64,000 nt of DNA from the NCBI GenBank assembly GCA_026122225.1, contig JANEZZ010002067.1, positions 1,116,001 to 1,180,000 on the forward strand, read 5' to 3'. Below, piece by piece: positions 11,536 through 22,334 of this stretch. Source of the stretch: Heloderma charlesbogerti. Taxonomy: Eukaryota; Chordata; Lepidosauria; Squamata; Helodermatidae. The first letter of the stretch is position 1. Every line of letters begins with the position of its first letter. The notes beneath the pieces are model-generated. The model was not told the DNA's origin and ran no database searches. It saw only the letters and a list, made by a program, of their open reading frames with translations. Position numbers and translations under genes: made by a program.

Positions 11536-12110
11536 TCAAAGTGTTCCCACACAATGCTGCCCTGGCATTTCTGTGGAGACAGACTGCCTGCCTTGAGTCT
11601 CGGGGGTCACCACACAAGCAAGAGGAACAATGGAATAGGGGTCGGGTGCTGGAGCCTCTGCCTGCTGCTCGTCCTCCCCCACACCCTGGAGGATCTCCTC
11701 CTCTTGATCCTCCACCAGGCTGAGGACATCAGACACCTCTGACGTAACATCCATCAGCAGACTCCCCTCTTCCACTACAGAAGGAGAAGATGCTCCTTTG
11801 GCAACCCTGCTGCTGCTGCTGCTGCCTGCACCAACCTCCTCAAACAGGGACCTCTGGGCGCTGCAACTTGCTTCTGCACTCTGCTGCCCTGCTACACCAG
11901 GACACACCATCTGGCCTGGGGGACAGGCAGCTTGCCTACCAGTGCTGCTGCTCCCAGCGGCACCTCACCCACATCCCTAACACGCCAAAGATGCCTCATA
12001 TTGGGCTTGCTTGCTTTGCCACACAGTGTAGTATTACATATATAATTTAAATAATAGCTGTTGATGTGGGTAGTGCTTTGCCCACTGTTTTTGGAAATGT
12101 GGACTGTGTA
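11536..12110 (-). pseudogene. degenerate hAT-linked coding region (possible BED-finger remnant)
   Basis: The minus strand has two overlapping open stretches. The upstream one (about 12110-11900) contains ICNTTLCGKASKPNMRHL, which loosely resembles the Cys...Cys...His spacing of a BED-type zinc finger, common at the N terminus of hAT transposases. The next (11910-11536) is a 124-residue acidic, Ser/Glu-rich stretch with a VEEGSLL...SLVEDQEEEI segment. No catalytic RNase-H-like or dimerisation domain is visible, and the inserted mariner element cuts off whatever lay upstream on this strand. The role is inferred from position inside a hAT-type element and is weak. Confidence 0.35.
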
Positions 12111-12220
12111 ATGCTTAATCGACAGTTTTTGCTTATCCACACAGCACAAGCACACACACGCAAGAGCAAAAGAAAAGCAGACGCTAAACTACAAGCGGGG
12201 GGTGGGGGTGGAGCTAACTA

Positions 12221-13230
12221 CAGAGTGGCCCCAAAGTAGGTATACAGTATAGTTTATTTGCATTTTATTACATTGTTTATTACATTTACATTTGTTTAAC
12301 ACTGTTGAATCTCATAAGTGCTCGAAATATATTCCATCAACATTGCAACATTCCTCGAACCTGTCCAGAACACTGTGACACACACTACAACACAAATTCC
12401 AGTCTGCATCAATGTCCATAAATGCTTCTGAGATGAACTCTTTTAATTCTTCCACTGTCTGAGGATTCCTCTCAAACACCTTATTTTTTACTACGCCCCA
12501 CCCAAAAGAAGTCCACTGGTGTTAAGCCAGGTGAATATGGCAGCCATTCAATGCTGTCACGTTGTCCGATCCAATGCTGTGGGCAGGTGTTGTCAAGATA
12601 GTCCCTTACTGCAAAAGCATAATGAGGAGGTGCCCCATCTTGTTGGAAGAGCAGTTCAGCGAAGTTAGCCCTGGTTCTGAGCTGTGGCACTACCACATCG
12701 TGTAACATGCTTAGACTCATGTTGTGTGGACTTTTTCGAACTGTTCACAAATGTCAGAGCGACTCTCATCTCATTTTCCTCTGTCATAGACGTCCTAGGA
12801 TGTCCAGATTTCAGTGCATTAGCCACTGCACCTGTTGCTTCAAATTTATCTCTAAGACGATAAATTGTCAGAGGAGTTGGTGGAGGAGTGTCAGATGCTT
12901 CTTGCCACGCTGTGCGCACCTGCTCGGCATTTTCAGTCTTCCAGTACTGCTTTAGAATCCACTTTCTTTGTTCTTGACTCAAGTTCGCTGCCATCATTCA
13001 CAATATCAGTAAAAAAAAAAAAAAAAAAAACACTAAAAAACTAAACTGTAAACCTACTTAAGGGCCTCACTCCCCTCACTCTCTACAGTTAACTGATTTA
13101 ACTGTCGCTCCCTGTCACTCACTCTTCCCAACTGTCATTCTGACTCTACCCACACATCTTCTACTCACACATTCTCTCCCCCTCCCATCAACATTCTAAA
13201 CAACTGTATACCTACTTTTGGGCCACCTGG
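12221..13230 (-). mobile_element. Tc1/mariner-superfamily element, internally deleted
   Basis: The ends are inverted repeats of about 27 bp sharing GTGGCCC..AAGTAGGTATACAG, and TA dinucleotides flank both sides (12219-12220 and 13231-13232), the hallmark of Tc1/mariner insertion. It is 1010 bp long. It encodes the two ends of a transposase on the minus strand but lacks the middle, so it cannot move on its own. It sits inside the hAT element, so it is younger than that insertion. Confidence 0.93.
12481..12997 (-). pseudogene. mariner-like transposase, N- and C-terminal pieces
   Basis: The N-terminal piece starts MMAANLSQEQRKWILKQYWK and has a helix-turn-helix type DNA-binding region (LTIYRLRDKFEATG) and the linker GHPRTSMTEENE. 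Near 12710 the frame jumps straight into the C-terminal catalytic part, LLFQQDGAPPHYAFAVRDYL ... SPGLTPVDFF. There QQDGAPPHY holds the second catalytic Asp and SPGLTP the third acidic region of the IS630/Tc1/mariner DDE/D fold. The first catalytic Asp and about half the protein are missing, with a frameshift at the junction. An intact relative would have about 340 residues. It is non-functional. Confidence 0.88.
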
Positions 13231-13344
13231 TATATTCCTAACAGAAGAGAAAGGGGTTTTTAATTTTTAATTATTATTTTTTTAGGGATAAGAGATCAAA
13301 AATAGGAAGGGAAGGAATACAGAACTTGAGAAGGGGGTGGAGGG

Positions 13345-13384
13345 GAGACAAGGACAAGGACAAGGACAAGGACAAGGACAAGGA
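13345..13384 (+). repeat. (GGACAA)n microsatellite
   Basis: About six tandem GGACAA units just 5' of the L2 LINE; it may mark the LINE 5' junction. Confidence 0.9.
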
Positions 13385-13436
13385 AGTACTATATATATAT
13401 TCAAAGTAAGGGCAAACTAATGGTTGAGAGAGAATT

Positions 13437-13544
13437 GAAAAGGGGGGAGAGCCAGGGCCTGCAGGAGAGGCCACCACCACCACCGGGGAAGAGGCGGGCC
13501 TGCTGCTGCTGCTGGGTCTGCTGCTGCTGCTGCTGCTGCTGCTG

Positions 13545-13578
<34 letters not shown>

Positions 13579-13870
13579 CAGGCCTTCCCTGGAGACTTCT
13601 GCCTGGCAGACCGCCAGTCCCTGCAGGACCAGGCCCCTAGGTACCGAGCCAGCTGTGCTGCTCCACCTGCCCTCCCTGGAGGGGCTACATAAGCTGGCTG
13701 GCTGAGGTGGCCTGGGAGAGCCAGGGCCTGCAGGAGAGGCCACCACCATCACCGGGGAAGAGGCGCACCTGCTGCTGCTGGGCCTGCTGCTGCTGCTGCT
13801 GCCGCCGCTACCGCCACCACCAACACCAACACCACCACCACCTGGCCTTCCCTGTGGACTCTGGCCTGGC
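13437..13870 (+). repeat. two tandem GC-rich 5' UTR units of the L2 LINE
   Basis: The block GAGAGCCAGGGCCTGCAGGA...GGCCACCACC, then CTG runs, then CCG/CAC runs, then CAGGCCTTCCCTG, occurs twice (from about 13447 and from about 13717), period about 270 bp. Copies differ mainly in the length of the (CTG)n and (CCG)n tracts (13501-13575 versus 13771-13840). Tandem 5' UTR units often act as internal promoters in LINEs; that role is an inference here. Confidence 0.8.
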
Positions 13871-14194
13871 ATTATTTTTAAGGGGATTTTTAACTGCTTT
13901 GTGTGTGTGTGTGTTTTCTTTTTCCTGGGGGATTTTGTTGTGGTTTTAGGGGTGGGTAGCCTGCCTGATAGGTGGGAGCGAGGGGGCATGTGTCCACCTG
14001 ATGGAGGCAGTGGGGGGAGTGTTGGGGGCCAGAAGATACCGAGGCTGGGCGGCAGGCGCTGGCAGAGCGCTAGGGGCAGGCCATGCCAGGTAAGGGGAAC
14101 AAGGGAGAGATGTGTAGTATCTGTCCCCTGCTCCGGGCCTGTCCAGAGCCAAAGGATGGCTGGGGGAGGCGTGACCCCGTCTTCTGGCCTTCGT

Positions 14195-17014
14195 TTGCTG
14201 CTCTGCAATGCCAGGTCTGTTACCCAGAAAACCTCCCTCATCCATGACATGATCCTGGATGAGGGTGCAAACCTGGCATGTATTACGGAGACCTAGCTGG
14301 CCGAGGCTGCTGCTCCAACCCTTGCAGCCATGTGTCCAGCTGGATTTTCATATGCACAGCAGCCGAGGGCTGGGGATCGGGGAGGGAGAGAGGCTGTTAT
14401 CTACCGAGAGTCCGTGGTCTTCACCAGACCCTCTCTCTGGGAAACCAAGGTTGCTGAGTGCATGTACTGGAGGTTGGGCCCGAAGGGCAGTCTGGGGATT
14501 CTGCTCGTGTACCGTCCACCCCGCTGCACGACTGACTCCCTGGCCGAGGTGCTTGAGGTGGTCTCTGATGTGCATGTACAGTCCCCTAACTTACTGGTGT
14601 TGGGGGACTTCAACGTACATTCGGAGGCCATCCTCACAGGAGCACCTCGGGACTTCATGGAGACCATGGCCTCCTGGGAGCTGCACCATATTCTAACTGG
14701 GCCCACCCAGGTAGCCGGTCATGCACTAGACCTTGTGTTTGTTTCTGGAGAAGTGGGGAGTGATCTGGAAGTCGGGGGTATATCCACCACCCCCTTGTCA
14801 TGGTCAGATCACTATCTGGTGACGTTGGACTTCTCGGTTCCACAACCCCTCCGCAGGGGTGGAAGACCCATTAAAATGGTCCGCCCCAGGCGTCTTATGG
14901 ATCCAAATGGATTCCTGAACGCGCTTGGGGATTCTCTGGGGCATGCCAACGGCCACTCGGTCGAGACCCTGGTGGGTGGCTGGAATGCCGCAATCACCGG
15001 GGCATTAGATCGGGTGGCTCCGAAACGCCCTCTCCCACTGAACAGGGCTTGGACTGCACCATGGTTCAATCCGCGGTTACGAGCTCTGAAAGAGGAGGTG
15101 AGACGGCTAGAGCACTGGTGGCGGAAGTCTCGCTCCAAAGACGATCAGACACAGGCTAGAGCTGTATCTTCAGCCTATCACGTGGCGGTGAAGGCAGCAA
15201 AAAAGGAATATTATGCTGCCTCTATCGCGTCTGCAGAGTGCTGTCCCAGGAGGCTGTTCCAAGTGGTCCGGAGCCTGGTCGGTCCTGTGGCTCCGGAACC
15301 ACTGGAGCATTCTAAGGCCTCCTGTGAGGCCTTGGCAAGGCACTTTGCAGATAAAATTGATCAGATTAGGTGTGTTACTCTGCACATTGTGGATACAGTT
15401 AGTGAGCAAGAGGCGGCCTGTGGCAAACCGGTTTTGTGGGATCGGTTCCAGCTTCTTCCTACTGATGAAGTGGACAAGGTGCTTTCATCGGTACAGCCGA
15501 CCACCTGCTTACTTGATCCCTGCCCATCTTGGCTCATTATGAGCTGCAGAGAAAGACTGGGTGAGGGGATCAAGGCGGTGGTGAACGCCTCCCTTGAGGA
15601 GGGAGTGATGCCATCAGCCCTCAAGGAGGCAGTGATAAGACCGCTCTTAAAGAAGCCCTCCTTGGATCCTCAAGTTCTGAACAACTTTCGCACAGTCTCA
15701 AATCTGCCATTTTTGGGCAAGGTGATTGAGCGGGTGGTGGCGGTGCAGTTGAAGGCACACTTGGAAGAAACTGATTATCTAGACCCATTTCAGTCGGGCT
15801 TCAGGCCTGGGCATGGGACAGAAACGGCCTTGGTCGCCTTGGTAGATGATATGAGGAGGGCTCTGGATAGGGGTGAATGCTCCTTCCTTGTTCTCCTCGA
15901 CCTCTCAGCGGCTTTCGATACTGTTGACCACGGTATCCTCCTGGACCGCCTGGAGGGGTTGGGCATTGGGGACACCGTATTGCGGTGGTTCTGGTCCTTC
16001 CTCTCCGGCAGGTACCAGAGGGTAGCACTAGGAGAGGAGGTTTCGGACCCGTGGCCACTTACTTGTGGGGTGCCACAGGGTTCCATCCTCTCCCCGATGC
16101 TATTTAACATCTATGTGAAGCTGCTGGGGGCTATCATCAGGAGGTTTGGGGTGCAGTGTCATCAATATGCAGATGACACGCAGCTCTACCTCTCGTTTAA
16201 ATCTTCACCAAGGTTGGCCATAGAATCCCTGTCCAAATGTCTGGAGATGGTGAGTGGCTGGATGGGGAGGAATAGGCTGAAGCTGAACCCTGACAAGACC
16301 GAGGTACTTTTGGTGGGAAACAAGAGGAGGCTGGGGGATGTTGACCTGGTGTTGAATGGGGTACGGCTACCCTTGAAAGACCAGGTCTGCAGCCTGGGGG
16401 TCATTTTGGACTCCCAGCTGTCCATGGAGGCTCAGGTGTCAGCTGTGAGCCGGACAGCGCTGTATCAACTCCATCTGATACGGCGGCTGCGCCCCTTCCT
16501 TCCCGACCATCTGCTCCCATCGGTAGTACATGCTCTGGTCTCCTCTCGTTTAGACTACTGTAATGCGCTCTACGTGGGGTTACCCTTGAAGACAGTTCGG
16601 AAACTGCAGCTGGTACAGAACGTGGCGGCTTGCCTGATTAAAGGCAGCCGCCGGCGAGATCACATCACTCCAGTGCTGAAGGAGTTGCACTGGTTACCAG
16701 TTGTTTTCCGGGCCAAATTCAAGGTGTTGGTTTTGACCTTTAAAACCCTATATGGTTCTGGCCCAGCCTATCATAAGGAGCGCCTCCAGCAGCACCAGAC
16801 AGGCCGCTTAACAAGATCAGCCTCGGATGGCCTTCTCTCTGTCCCATCAGCCAGGACAGCTAGACTGGTGGGGACAAGGGAGAGGGCCTTTTCTGTGGTG
16901 GCCCCCACTCTGTGGAACTCCCTCCCTAGGGAACTCCGTCATGCCCCCTCTTTAATGAGCTTCCGTCGTGCATTAAAAACGTTGTTGTTCAGGCAGGCAT
17001 TTGGGGTGGGTTAG
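14195..17014 (+). pseudogene. L2-type ORF2 (endonuclease + reverse transcriptase), one nonsense codon
   Basis: This protein would nick genomic DNA and copy the LINE RNA into it by target-primed reverse transcription. The apurinic endonuclease domain begins about 14195 (LLLCNARS) and includes the catalytic CITET. It is then interrupted by an in-frame TAG at 14294-14296. The same frame continues without lesion to 17014. From Met at 14330 the open part has 894 residues: GDFNVH at 92-97, SDH at 159-161 (endonuclease), NFRTVSNLPFLGKVIER at about 451-467, LLDLSAAFD at 521-529, GVPQGSILSPMLFNIY at 579-594 and the catalytic YADD at 612-615. The C-terminal end carries the ERAFSVVAPTLWNSLP type motif usual in this clade. 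Length and domain order fit a complete ORF2. The single amber in the endonuclease is the only inactivating change I can see, suggesting a fairly young copy. A CpG-type or simple G-to-A change could explain it. Confidence 0.9.
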
Positions 17015-17169
17015 GGTATTTTAGAAAATGTTTTTATTGTAGAATTTTATTGTTTTAAACTGTTTTTATTGTATGTTGTACATCGCCCAGAGTGGCTGGG
17101 TGACCAGCCAGATGGGCGATTAATACATTTAATAATAAATAAATAAATAAATAAAACTGAAGTAAAAAA

Positions 17170-17560
17170 AATGGTTTTAAAATGAACAAACAGGAATGAA
17201 AGGTAAAACCTATTACAGAAGGGTGGGGGAGGAAGACCCAGGGATGAAACTCAAAGTAAATAAAAAATGTTTGGTTATTAAAGAAACAGAATAGTTCAAT
17301 TGAGACAAACACACACACACCTCTAGCCAAATAACTTCAGACAGAGAGCCCTCTAACACCACCAGAATGATCTCTCTCACAATGAGCAAACACAGCCATA
17401 CAGACTGAAAGGGTGGGGGAGCTAAGCAACTAAAGTGATTTTTTCTGGTTTTTAAAATGAACAAACAAAAAGAATGAAAGGTAAAAACCAATTACAGAAG
17501 GGTGGGGTTGGGTGAAACAAAGTAAAGGGGGGAAACTCAAACTCAGTACTAAATGTTTCT
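17170..17560. repeat. imperfect tandem duplication in the hAT element
   Basis: The block AAAATGAACAAACA..GAATGAAAGGTAAAA...ATTACAGAAGGGTGGGG appears at about 17172-17228 and about 17448-17505, period about 275 bp, followed in both copies by diverged related sequence. It belongs to the hAT element right half, after the L2 tail. Confidence 0.6.
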
Positions 17561-18924
17561 TTTTTAAAATAAAGTATCTACAAAAGAAAGAGAGTGAATA
17601 ATTGAATTCTGATTGGGAATAAAGAAGGATACCAAAGCTGCAAACGCAGGAGCTCCCTCTAGTCTCTCTCTCTCAAAACAAAACCACCACCTAACTGATG
17701 CGCACCCTCTCACACAATGAAATGACAGCAAGCAAGCAGGCTGATCTCTCCACTCCAGTAGTCCCATTACTGACTGGCAATTACTGGGTTACGTTCAGCC
17801 CTAACTTGGCTCACTCCCTCTCCTCTTCCTCCTCCTCCCCCCCTTCCCTGCTCCCTCCTCCTCTTCTCCCCCTCCCTGATCTCTCGCAAGTTGATACATT
17901 TGGCGCCAGGCTGTCTGGGCTGCTCAGAATGCATCATAAGAGCTCTGAATCTCCGAGGCGCCTCGCATAGGAGCCGCTTTGCTTTGGGGCACCTCAGTGC
18001 TGGTCTGATCTGCCTCATATCCCACTGAGGCACTTCTGAATTGGCCCACTTCACCTCATTTTTCAGGCTTCAGACCAAAGCAGTGCACAGCCCTAATTGT
18101 GACCCATAAACAATGTGGAATCAGACGACATTGTAGATTTTACCCCACAACAGCAATGTGGAGTGGGTGGAAAAGGCATCACCTTAAGCCAGTACAACAT
18201 TCCTACTCGGCCCCTCACATCAGTTGGCTGCACTGCCCAGCCTTGGGGGGGGGGGGGCTGCCACTTGCTGCAGTCAAGGGCTGGTGCTGGTCTCATAAGG
18301 CAGTGTCCCTGGCCCTGTTCATTGGCTGGCCAGCATCACTCAGCGTGGTAAAGAAGTTTCTGCTTCCTGTCTATCCCAGGAAAGGCCAGGCAAATCTGCC
18401 CTCTCCAGCAGCTGCACAATAAGGGAATGGCATTTCTTCACACAAGGCATACTAATCCACGAGGGTCATTCTCCCAGGATGCCATGATAGAGCTGAAAAA
18501 CTCTTTCAAAATAGACATCAATAAAGGATAGACTATTAGAATGCAAGGCCAGCCCAAGCATTGGGAAGAGTGATGGGGCTGCCTCAGGAAGCTGACTTTA
18601 GGTGTTATGAAATGGCAGCAAATTGTCATTTAATTTATTTTTATTGAGTTGTTATTCCCAAGGAGAGAAGCTTGTGAACTTTTCTGCCTCAGATGCCAAA
18701 ATAACATGACTGGCCTTCGGTACTATGTATCTTGACTTCAGAGGAGGGCGCTATTTGCTCTTCCACCTCAGGCAGCAAAATATCTTGGGCCAGCCCTGTT
18801 AGAGTGTTAGGCATGAAAGCAAAATAGCAGAACCTCCATATTCAGATGCAGTATACCATTTTTTCCATATGCTGAGAACAAGCAACAGAACAAATTGCGA
18901 TTTCCATCATGCCATACTTATGCA

Positions 18925-19005
18925 CTTCCCTGTAGCAGTGACCAGAATACTGAACTAGACGGAGGACCTTTGGCCTGCCCAATAAGGCAGTTCTTGTGTT
19001 CATAA
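18925..19005 (+). mobile_element. tRNA-derived SINE, 3' fragment
   Basis: Contains the 3' words CTGAACTAGACGGA..CCTTTGGCCTG and AAGGCAGTTCTTGTGTTCAT of a common squamate SINE. A fuller copy with the tRNA-like head is at 63571-63755 in the other orientation. Confidence 0.5.
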
Positions 19006-19301
19006 ATATTAATTGACTGAAGTTAATAATGGGGAAGAGAGTAATGCTTACGGAGCATCATCATTTGTTTATGTTTGAACAAGTGGCAACGCTTGCATTC
19101 TTTGCTTCCAAGGCTGCCCCAGAATATTAATAGCTTTGAAATCTGGAAGTGGAATTGGATAAGACCACATTCCACTCAGAATCTGTTAATAATAATTTGA
19201 ATAATTATATCCATAAATAACAGAAGACACTTTAAGAACACCATCCAGAGAAAGCTGAACTACTGCCTGAAGGATATGGTAGATTTGTCAAAACTTGAGG
19301 A

Positions 19302-19420
19302 CAGCCTTCTCCAACCTGGGGACCCCAGATGTGAGGGACTACAACTCCCATAATCCCCAAGACAGGATTATGGAAGTTGTAGTCTAACACAGCTGGAGGG
19401 CACAGGGTTGGGAGCTGCTG
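19302..19420. repeat. palindromic miniature element
   Basis: Core ACTACAACTCCCATAATCCC is followed by its inverted partner GGATTATGGAAGTTGTAGTC; ends are CTCCAACCTGGGGACCCCAG and AGCTGGAGGGCACAGGGTTGG. Same family as the copies at 6208 and 50316. Confidence 0.7.
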
Positions 19421-20075
19421 TGTTCTGTCCTAACCCCTCAATCTGTCCCTCTTCCCATAAAACTCTAAGATGTAAAAATGAGCAATAGATCTGAGCAAAC
19501 AAGGTGCCAGAAACTTTTGATATGCAGACTGTGTCAAATCACACTTTGACACTTCTGTTTTTCACGTTTACTACACCAGCTCAAAAGATGGAACAGAAGA
19601 CCTTTCATTTGGGGAATGGAGCAATACAGCACAGTACTTAATGCTGTGGATATTCTGATGACTGCTACAAGTTAGCACTCATTTTAGCAGCAACATAGGC
19701 AAAAAAGTTACAAGATTGCTCAGGCAAGTGATCTCTTAAACAGATTCACTTGAGAGCGTGTTGGGCAAATAGTTCCTGGTGACAATTTACTCCCTAGTTC
19801 ATGGTTCCACTATTCATGGATTGGGGGAAGTTTATGGCACAAAATTATGTGTGTAAAGTTAACCATTATTGCTATACATCTATAATGGACAACAGCAAGT
19901 GAGAGCTGCATTTGTAGCTGCTAAGATGCATCTTACAATGTCCATCCAGCTACAAATGTAGACCTTCAGCTAGAATTACTAACTGCAGGTGTCACAGTGC
20001 AAATAGAGCTCAAATGGGGTCTCTGTTTTAAGTAGCGCTGGGCCAAAGTATTCAGTTCAACACTTTTCATTTATT
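19421..20075. other. intergenic DNA, no feature recognised
   Basis: No gene or repeat recognised. Confidence 0.45.
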
Positions 20076-20078
20076 TGC

Positions 20079-20230
20079 GGTGTCTCTACACAAGCGATTT
20101 ATTGCATGCTTATGACTGGTCACTCACAGAAGTTTGTGGGTCCTTTACACAACATCATCGACCTCCAAGATGTCTCCCACACATTTCCTCCTTTATCCCA
20201 CTTTCAAAAAGATTGAAGATAAGCTAGTAA
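20079..20230. repeat. fold-back MITE, partial (same family as 55298-55642)
   Basis: The stretch ACTCACAGAAGTTTGTGGGT..CCTTTACAC..ACATCATCGACCTCC matches the reverse complement of 55550-55640 almost word for word. The outer TCTCTACACAAGCGATTTAT matches its diverged terminus. The opposite end is not clear. Confidence 0.6.
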
Positions 20231-20454
20231 TAAAAGTTAATGGCGCCATATCGGCAATGGCTATGTAAGGCTGGCATAGCGCTATGAATTTGCTGAGGAA
20301 GGACTTTCCTCGATTCAAACCATGTGTCTGCCATGTAAATGCTTGAGCACATTTCTCGATCGGAGGGGGAAGAGGGTAAAATGTCTTCCTCCAATGAAGG
20401 ACGACAGATGTGATCCCCCACCCCACCAAGCTCAGAATCAATGTCCTCTGTTGA

Positions 20455-20560
20455 TTCAGAGCACCTTATTAAGTTCAGTGGGGCTTACTCTTGAGTAAGT
20501 GTGCTGAGGGTTGCAAACTTACAGCACAATCTTACATTTACTCAGAAGTAAGTCATAGCT
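20455..20560. repeat. short 'lizard' repeat (CAATGGGGCTTACTC family)
   Basis: Contains AGTTCAGTGGGGCTTACTCT and, in the opposite sense, CAGCACAATCTTACA..TTTACTCAGAAGTAAG. Similar copies occur at about 35980-36110, 50722-50800, 51870-51960 and 63780-63855. These are very common small non-autonomous repeats in squamate DNA. Confidence 0.65.
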
Positions 20561-20805
20561 TTCCTTAGGGCTGCAAGGAAACAGTATAGCACAAGGTAAG
20601 CAATGACAAAAACAGACTCTCCCTCCCACACTCCTTTGTATACGTGCCAGGGAAGGAGGGAGGGAGGTGCCCGCATCTATTAAAATCTGCCATGTAAAGG
20701 AGCCCATCCTAATCCCACAATGAAACTGAAAGCAGAGAGCCCTGGTTAGGATGCGGGGGGGCTGCTTAATGTAGAAACACCCTTGGTTTCACACACCATA
20801 GATCG

Positions 20806-21582
20806 TAGGGCTGTGCATGAACCCCCCAATCTGACTCAGAAGCCACTTTGCAGCTTCCGAGGCAGGCCCAATTCAGCTCGGGCTGATCTGGGGGGGCCCC
20901 GACCCGACTCAGCCCTGAACCTGAAGTGGGATTCAGATGGCCAAATCCCACTTCGCCCCCCCTGCATCCCCGCGCAACCCCCTAGTTCCTTACCCAGGCA
21001 TCCACTGCCGCCTCCTCTGCCTCCTCCACTGCCACTGCCTCTGCCGCCACCGCCACCACATCCTCCGCTGCAGCCACCTCCTTCTCTTCCGCCACTGCTG
21101 CCGCTGCTATCGCTATCGCTGCCGCTGTCAGCACCACCACCAGCTCCTGAGCCCTGGACACATGCCGGCTCTTGTTGCAGGCAGTCGCCATTTTTAAAAT
21201 GGCAACTTCCAGGAAGGCGACTCCCTGCAACAAGAGCCGGCATGTGTCCAGGGCTCAGGAGCTGGCGGCGGTGATGATGGCGGCGATGACTGCGGTGGCG
21301 GCAGAGGCGGTGGCAACAGAGGCGGCAGTGGCAGCAGGACGGCAGCACCGGGGGGGCGGCAGCGACGACGATGGTGATGGGTGGCTTGGGTAAGGAGCTG
21401 GAGGCACTGGTGCAGCTGGACCAAGGTCCCGAAGCTCCAAAGAGAGACTTCGGAGAGCCATCGACCTGCTTCGGGTTGCTTTGTGCTCCCTCTGCTTCAC
21501 CTCGGAAGGGGGCCAAAGTGTCCCGAAGCAGCCAGCTTCAACTCAGGTTTCGGGCCTCAGGCCAAAGTGGTGCATAGCCCTA
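20806..21582. mobile_element. non-autonomous hAT element, triplet-rich
   Basis: Terminal inverted repeats TAGGGCTGTGCA / TGCATAGCCCTA match those of the 10517-18095 element. Flanks ATAGATCG (20798-20805) and ATAGATTG (21583-21590) are an 8-bp target duplication with one mismatch. The inside is almost wholly CCT/CTG/CAC/GGC triplet runs with two inverted copies of an ACATGCCGGCTCTTGTTGCA block around a TTTTTAAAATGGC palindrome at 21190. It gives long but meaningless open frames. Confidence 0.85.
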
Positions 21583-21590
21583 ATAGATTG

Positions 21591-22334
21591 GATTAATCTT
21601 TGGTGGGGGGAGGGAGCAAATCCTAAACATCTTACCTTTAAATATGAAGAGGACAAGGTTTTTTCTTTTAATATATTCTTTTGTTCTTTTTTCTTTTACA
21701 ACAGAAAAAGCCTTGCCACTGCTTCAGGTAGCAGCTTGGCTTCTCTCTGCAGCCTGGCCACATTCCTGGCACAGAAATGTCCCTGAGAATGATACTATGT
21801 CATGATATAGCATCATTCCCAGGGATGTTCTTTGCGGGGAAATTAATGGCAGCCCCCCAGGAATGCAGCAGGGCTACTGAAAGCTGCCAAACTGCCCCTT
21901 GAGGCAGCAGCAAAGCCTCTCTTTTTTTGGTAAAAGAGAAAAGAAAAACCCTTGATGACTTTGTATTTAAAAGGCCACTATGCCCCATTCTTACAATTCA
22001 TGCCCCTTCAGAATTGGCTAAATATTCATGCAAAATGGTCCCACAAAACTGGGGGGTGGGGTGATATTTTGCTCAGCTTTAGTCTTAACAAATACTTCTT
22101 GCTATGTTAACTAGTGTACACTTTAAGTATAGAAATATTTAAGTTATTTCAGTCCAGTGCACTTTCTTGTTTTCATATTCGTCGAAGAATCGCTTCGTAG
22201 GGCTCAAAGCTTTGTATTTTCTTTTTCCCAGTAGAAGGCAGTCCAACTGAATTTTGGAAAAGTGTCAGTGAGTCCGATGGTTATTATTCCACTGACACAT
22301 TTCCCAAATGAAATTCCAAGGAGAATACACAATC
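21591..22334. other. intergenic DNA with one hairpin
   Basis: A near-perfect stem TTTGGAAAAGTGTCAGTG / CACTGACACATTTCCCAAA spans 22252-22312 with a ~20-nt loop. Nothing else recognised. Confidence 0.5.

Larger units (their letters stand above)
13387..17160 (+). mobile_element. near full-length L2-clade LINE
   Basis: A GC-rich 5' region with two tandem units (13437-13870) is followed by a spacer, ORF2 (14195-17014) and a 3' UTR ending GTACATCGCCCAGAGTGGCT ... GGGCGATTAATAC and an (AATA)n tail at about 17130-17155. The reverse transcriptase carries the 'CHQYADDTQLYLS' motif typical of the L2 group within the CR1-like LINEs. A 208-bp copy of the same 3' end lies at 58324-58531, so the family has been mobile. 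The exact 5' end is uncertain and I found no clear target duplication. Confidence 0.88.
10517..18095. mobile_element. old hAT-type transposon with nested insertions
   Basis: Both ends carry TAGGGCTGTGCA as inverted repeats, left at 10517 and right ending at 18095. The flanks GTTGTGAC (10509-10516) and ATTGTGAC (18096-18103) are an 8-bp target duplication with one mismatch, as expected for hAT. After removing a mariner element (12221-13230) and an L2 LINE (about 13387-17160), roughly 2.8 kb of hAT DNA remains. It includes a degenerate minus-strand coding area (11536-12110) and two internal tandem duplications. Shorter relatives with the same ends lie at 20806-21582 and 30961-31589. Assignment to hAT rests on target length and terminal pattern, not on a recognisable catalytic domain. 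Confidence 0.75.

Noticed and set aside
13417..14250. 277-codon open frame on the minus strand over the L2 5' region
   Set aside because: It consists of Ala/Ser/Gly runs from triplet repeats and lies antisense to the LINE; no protein-like pattern.
20836..21516. 226-codon open frame on the minus strand, Ser/Gly- and His/Arg-rich
   Set aside because: Falls wholly inside a triplet-rich hAT MITE; open because of low-complexity triplets, not because of selection.
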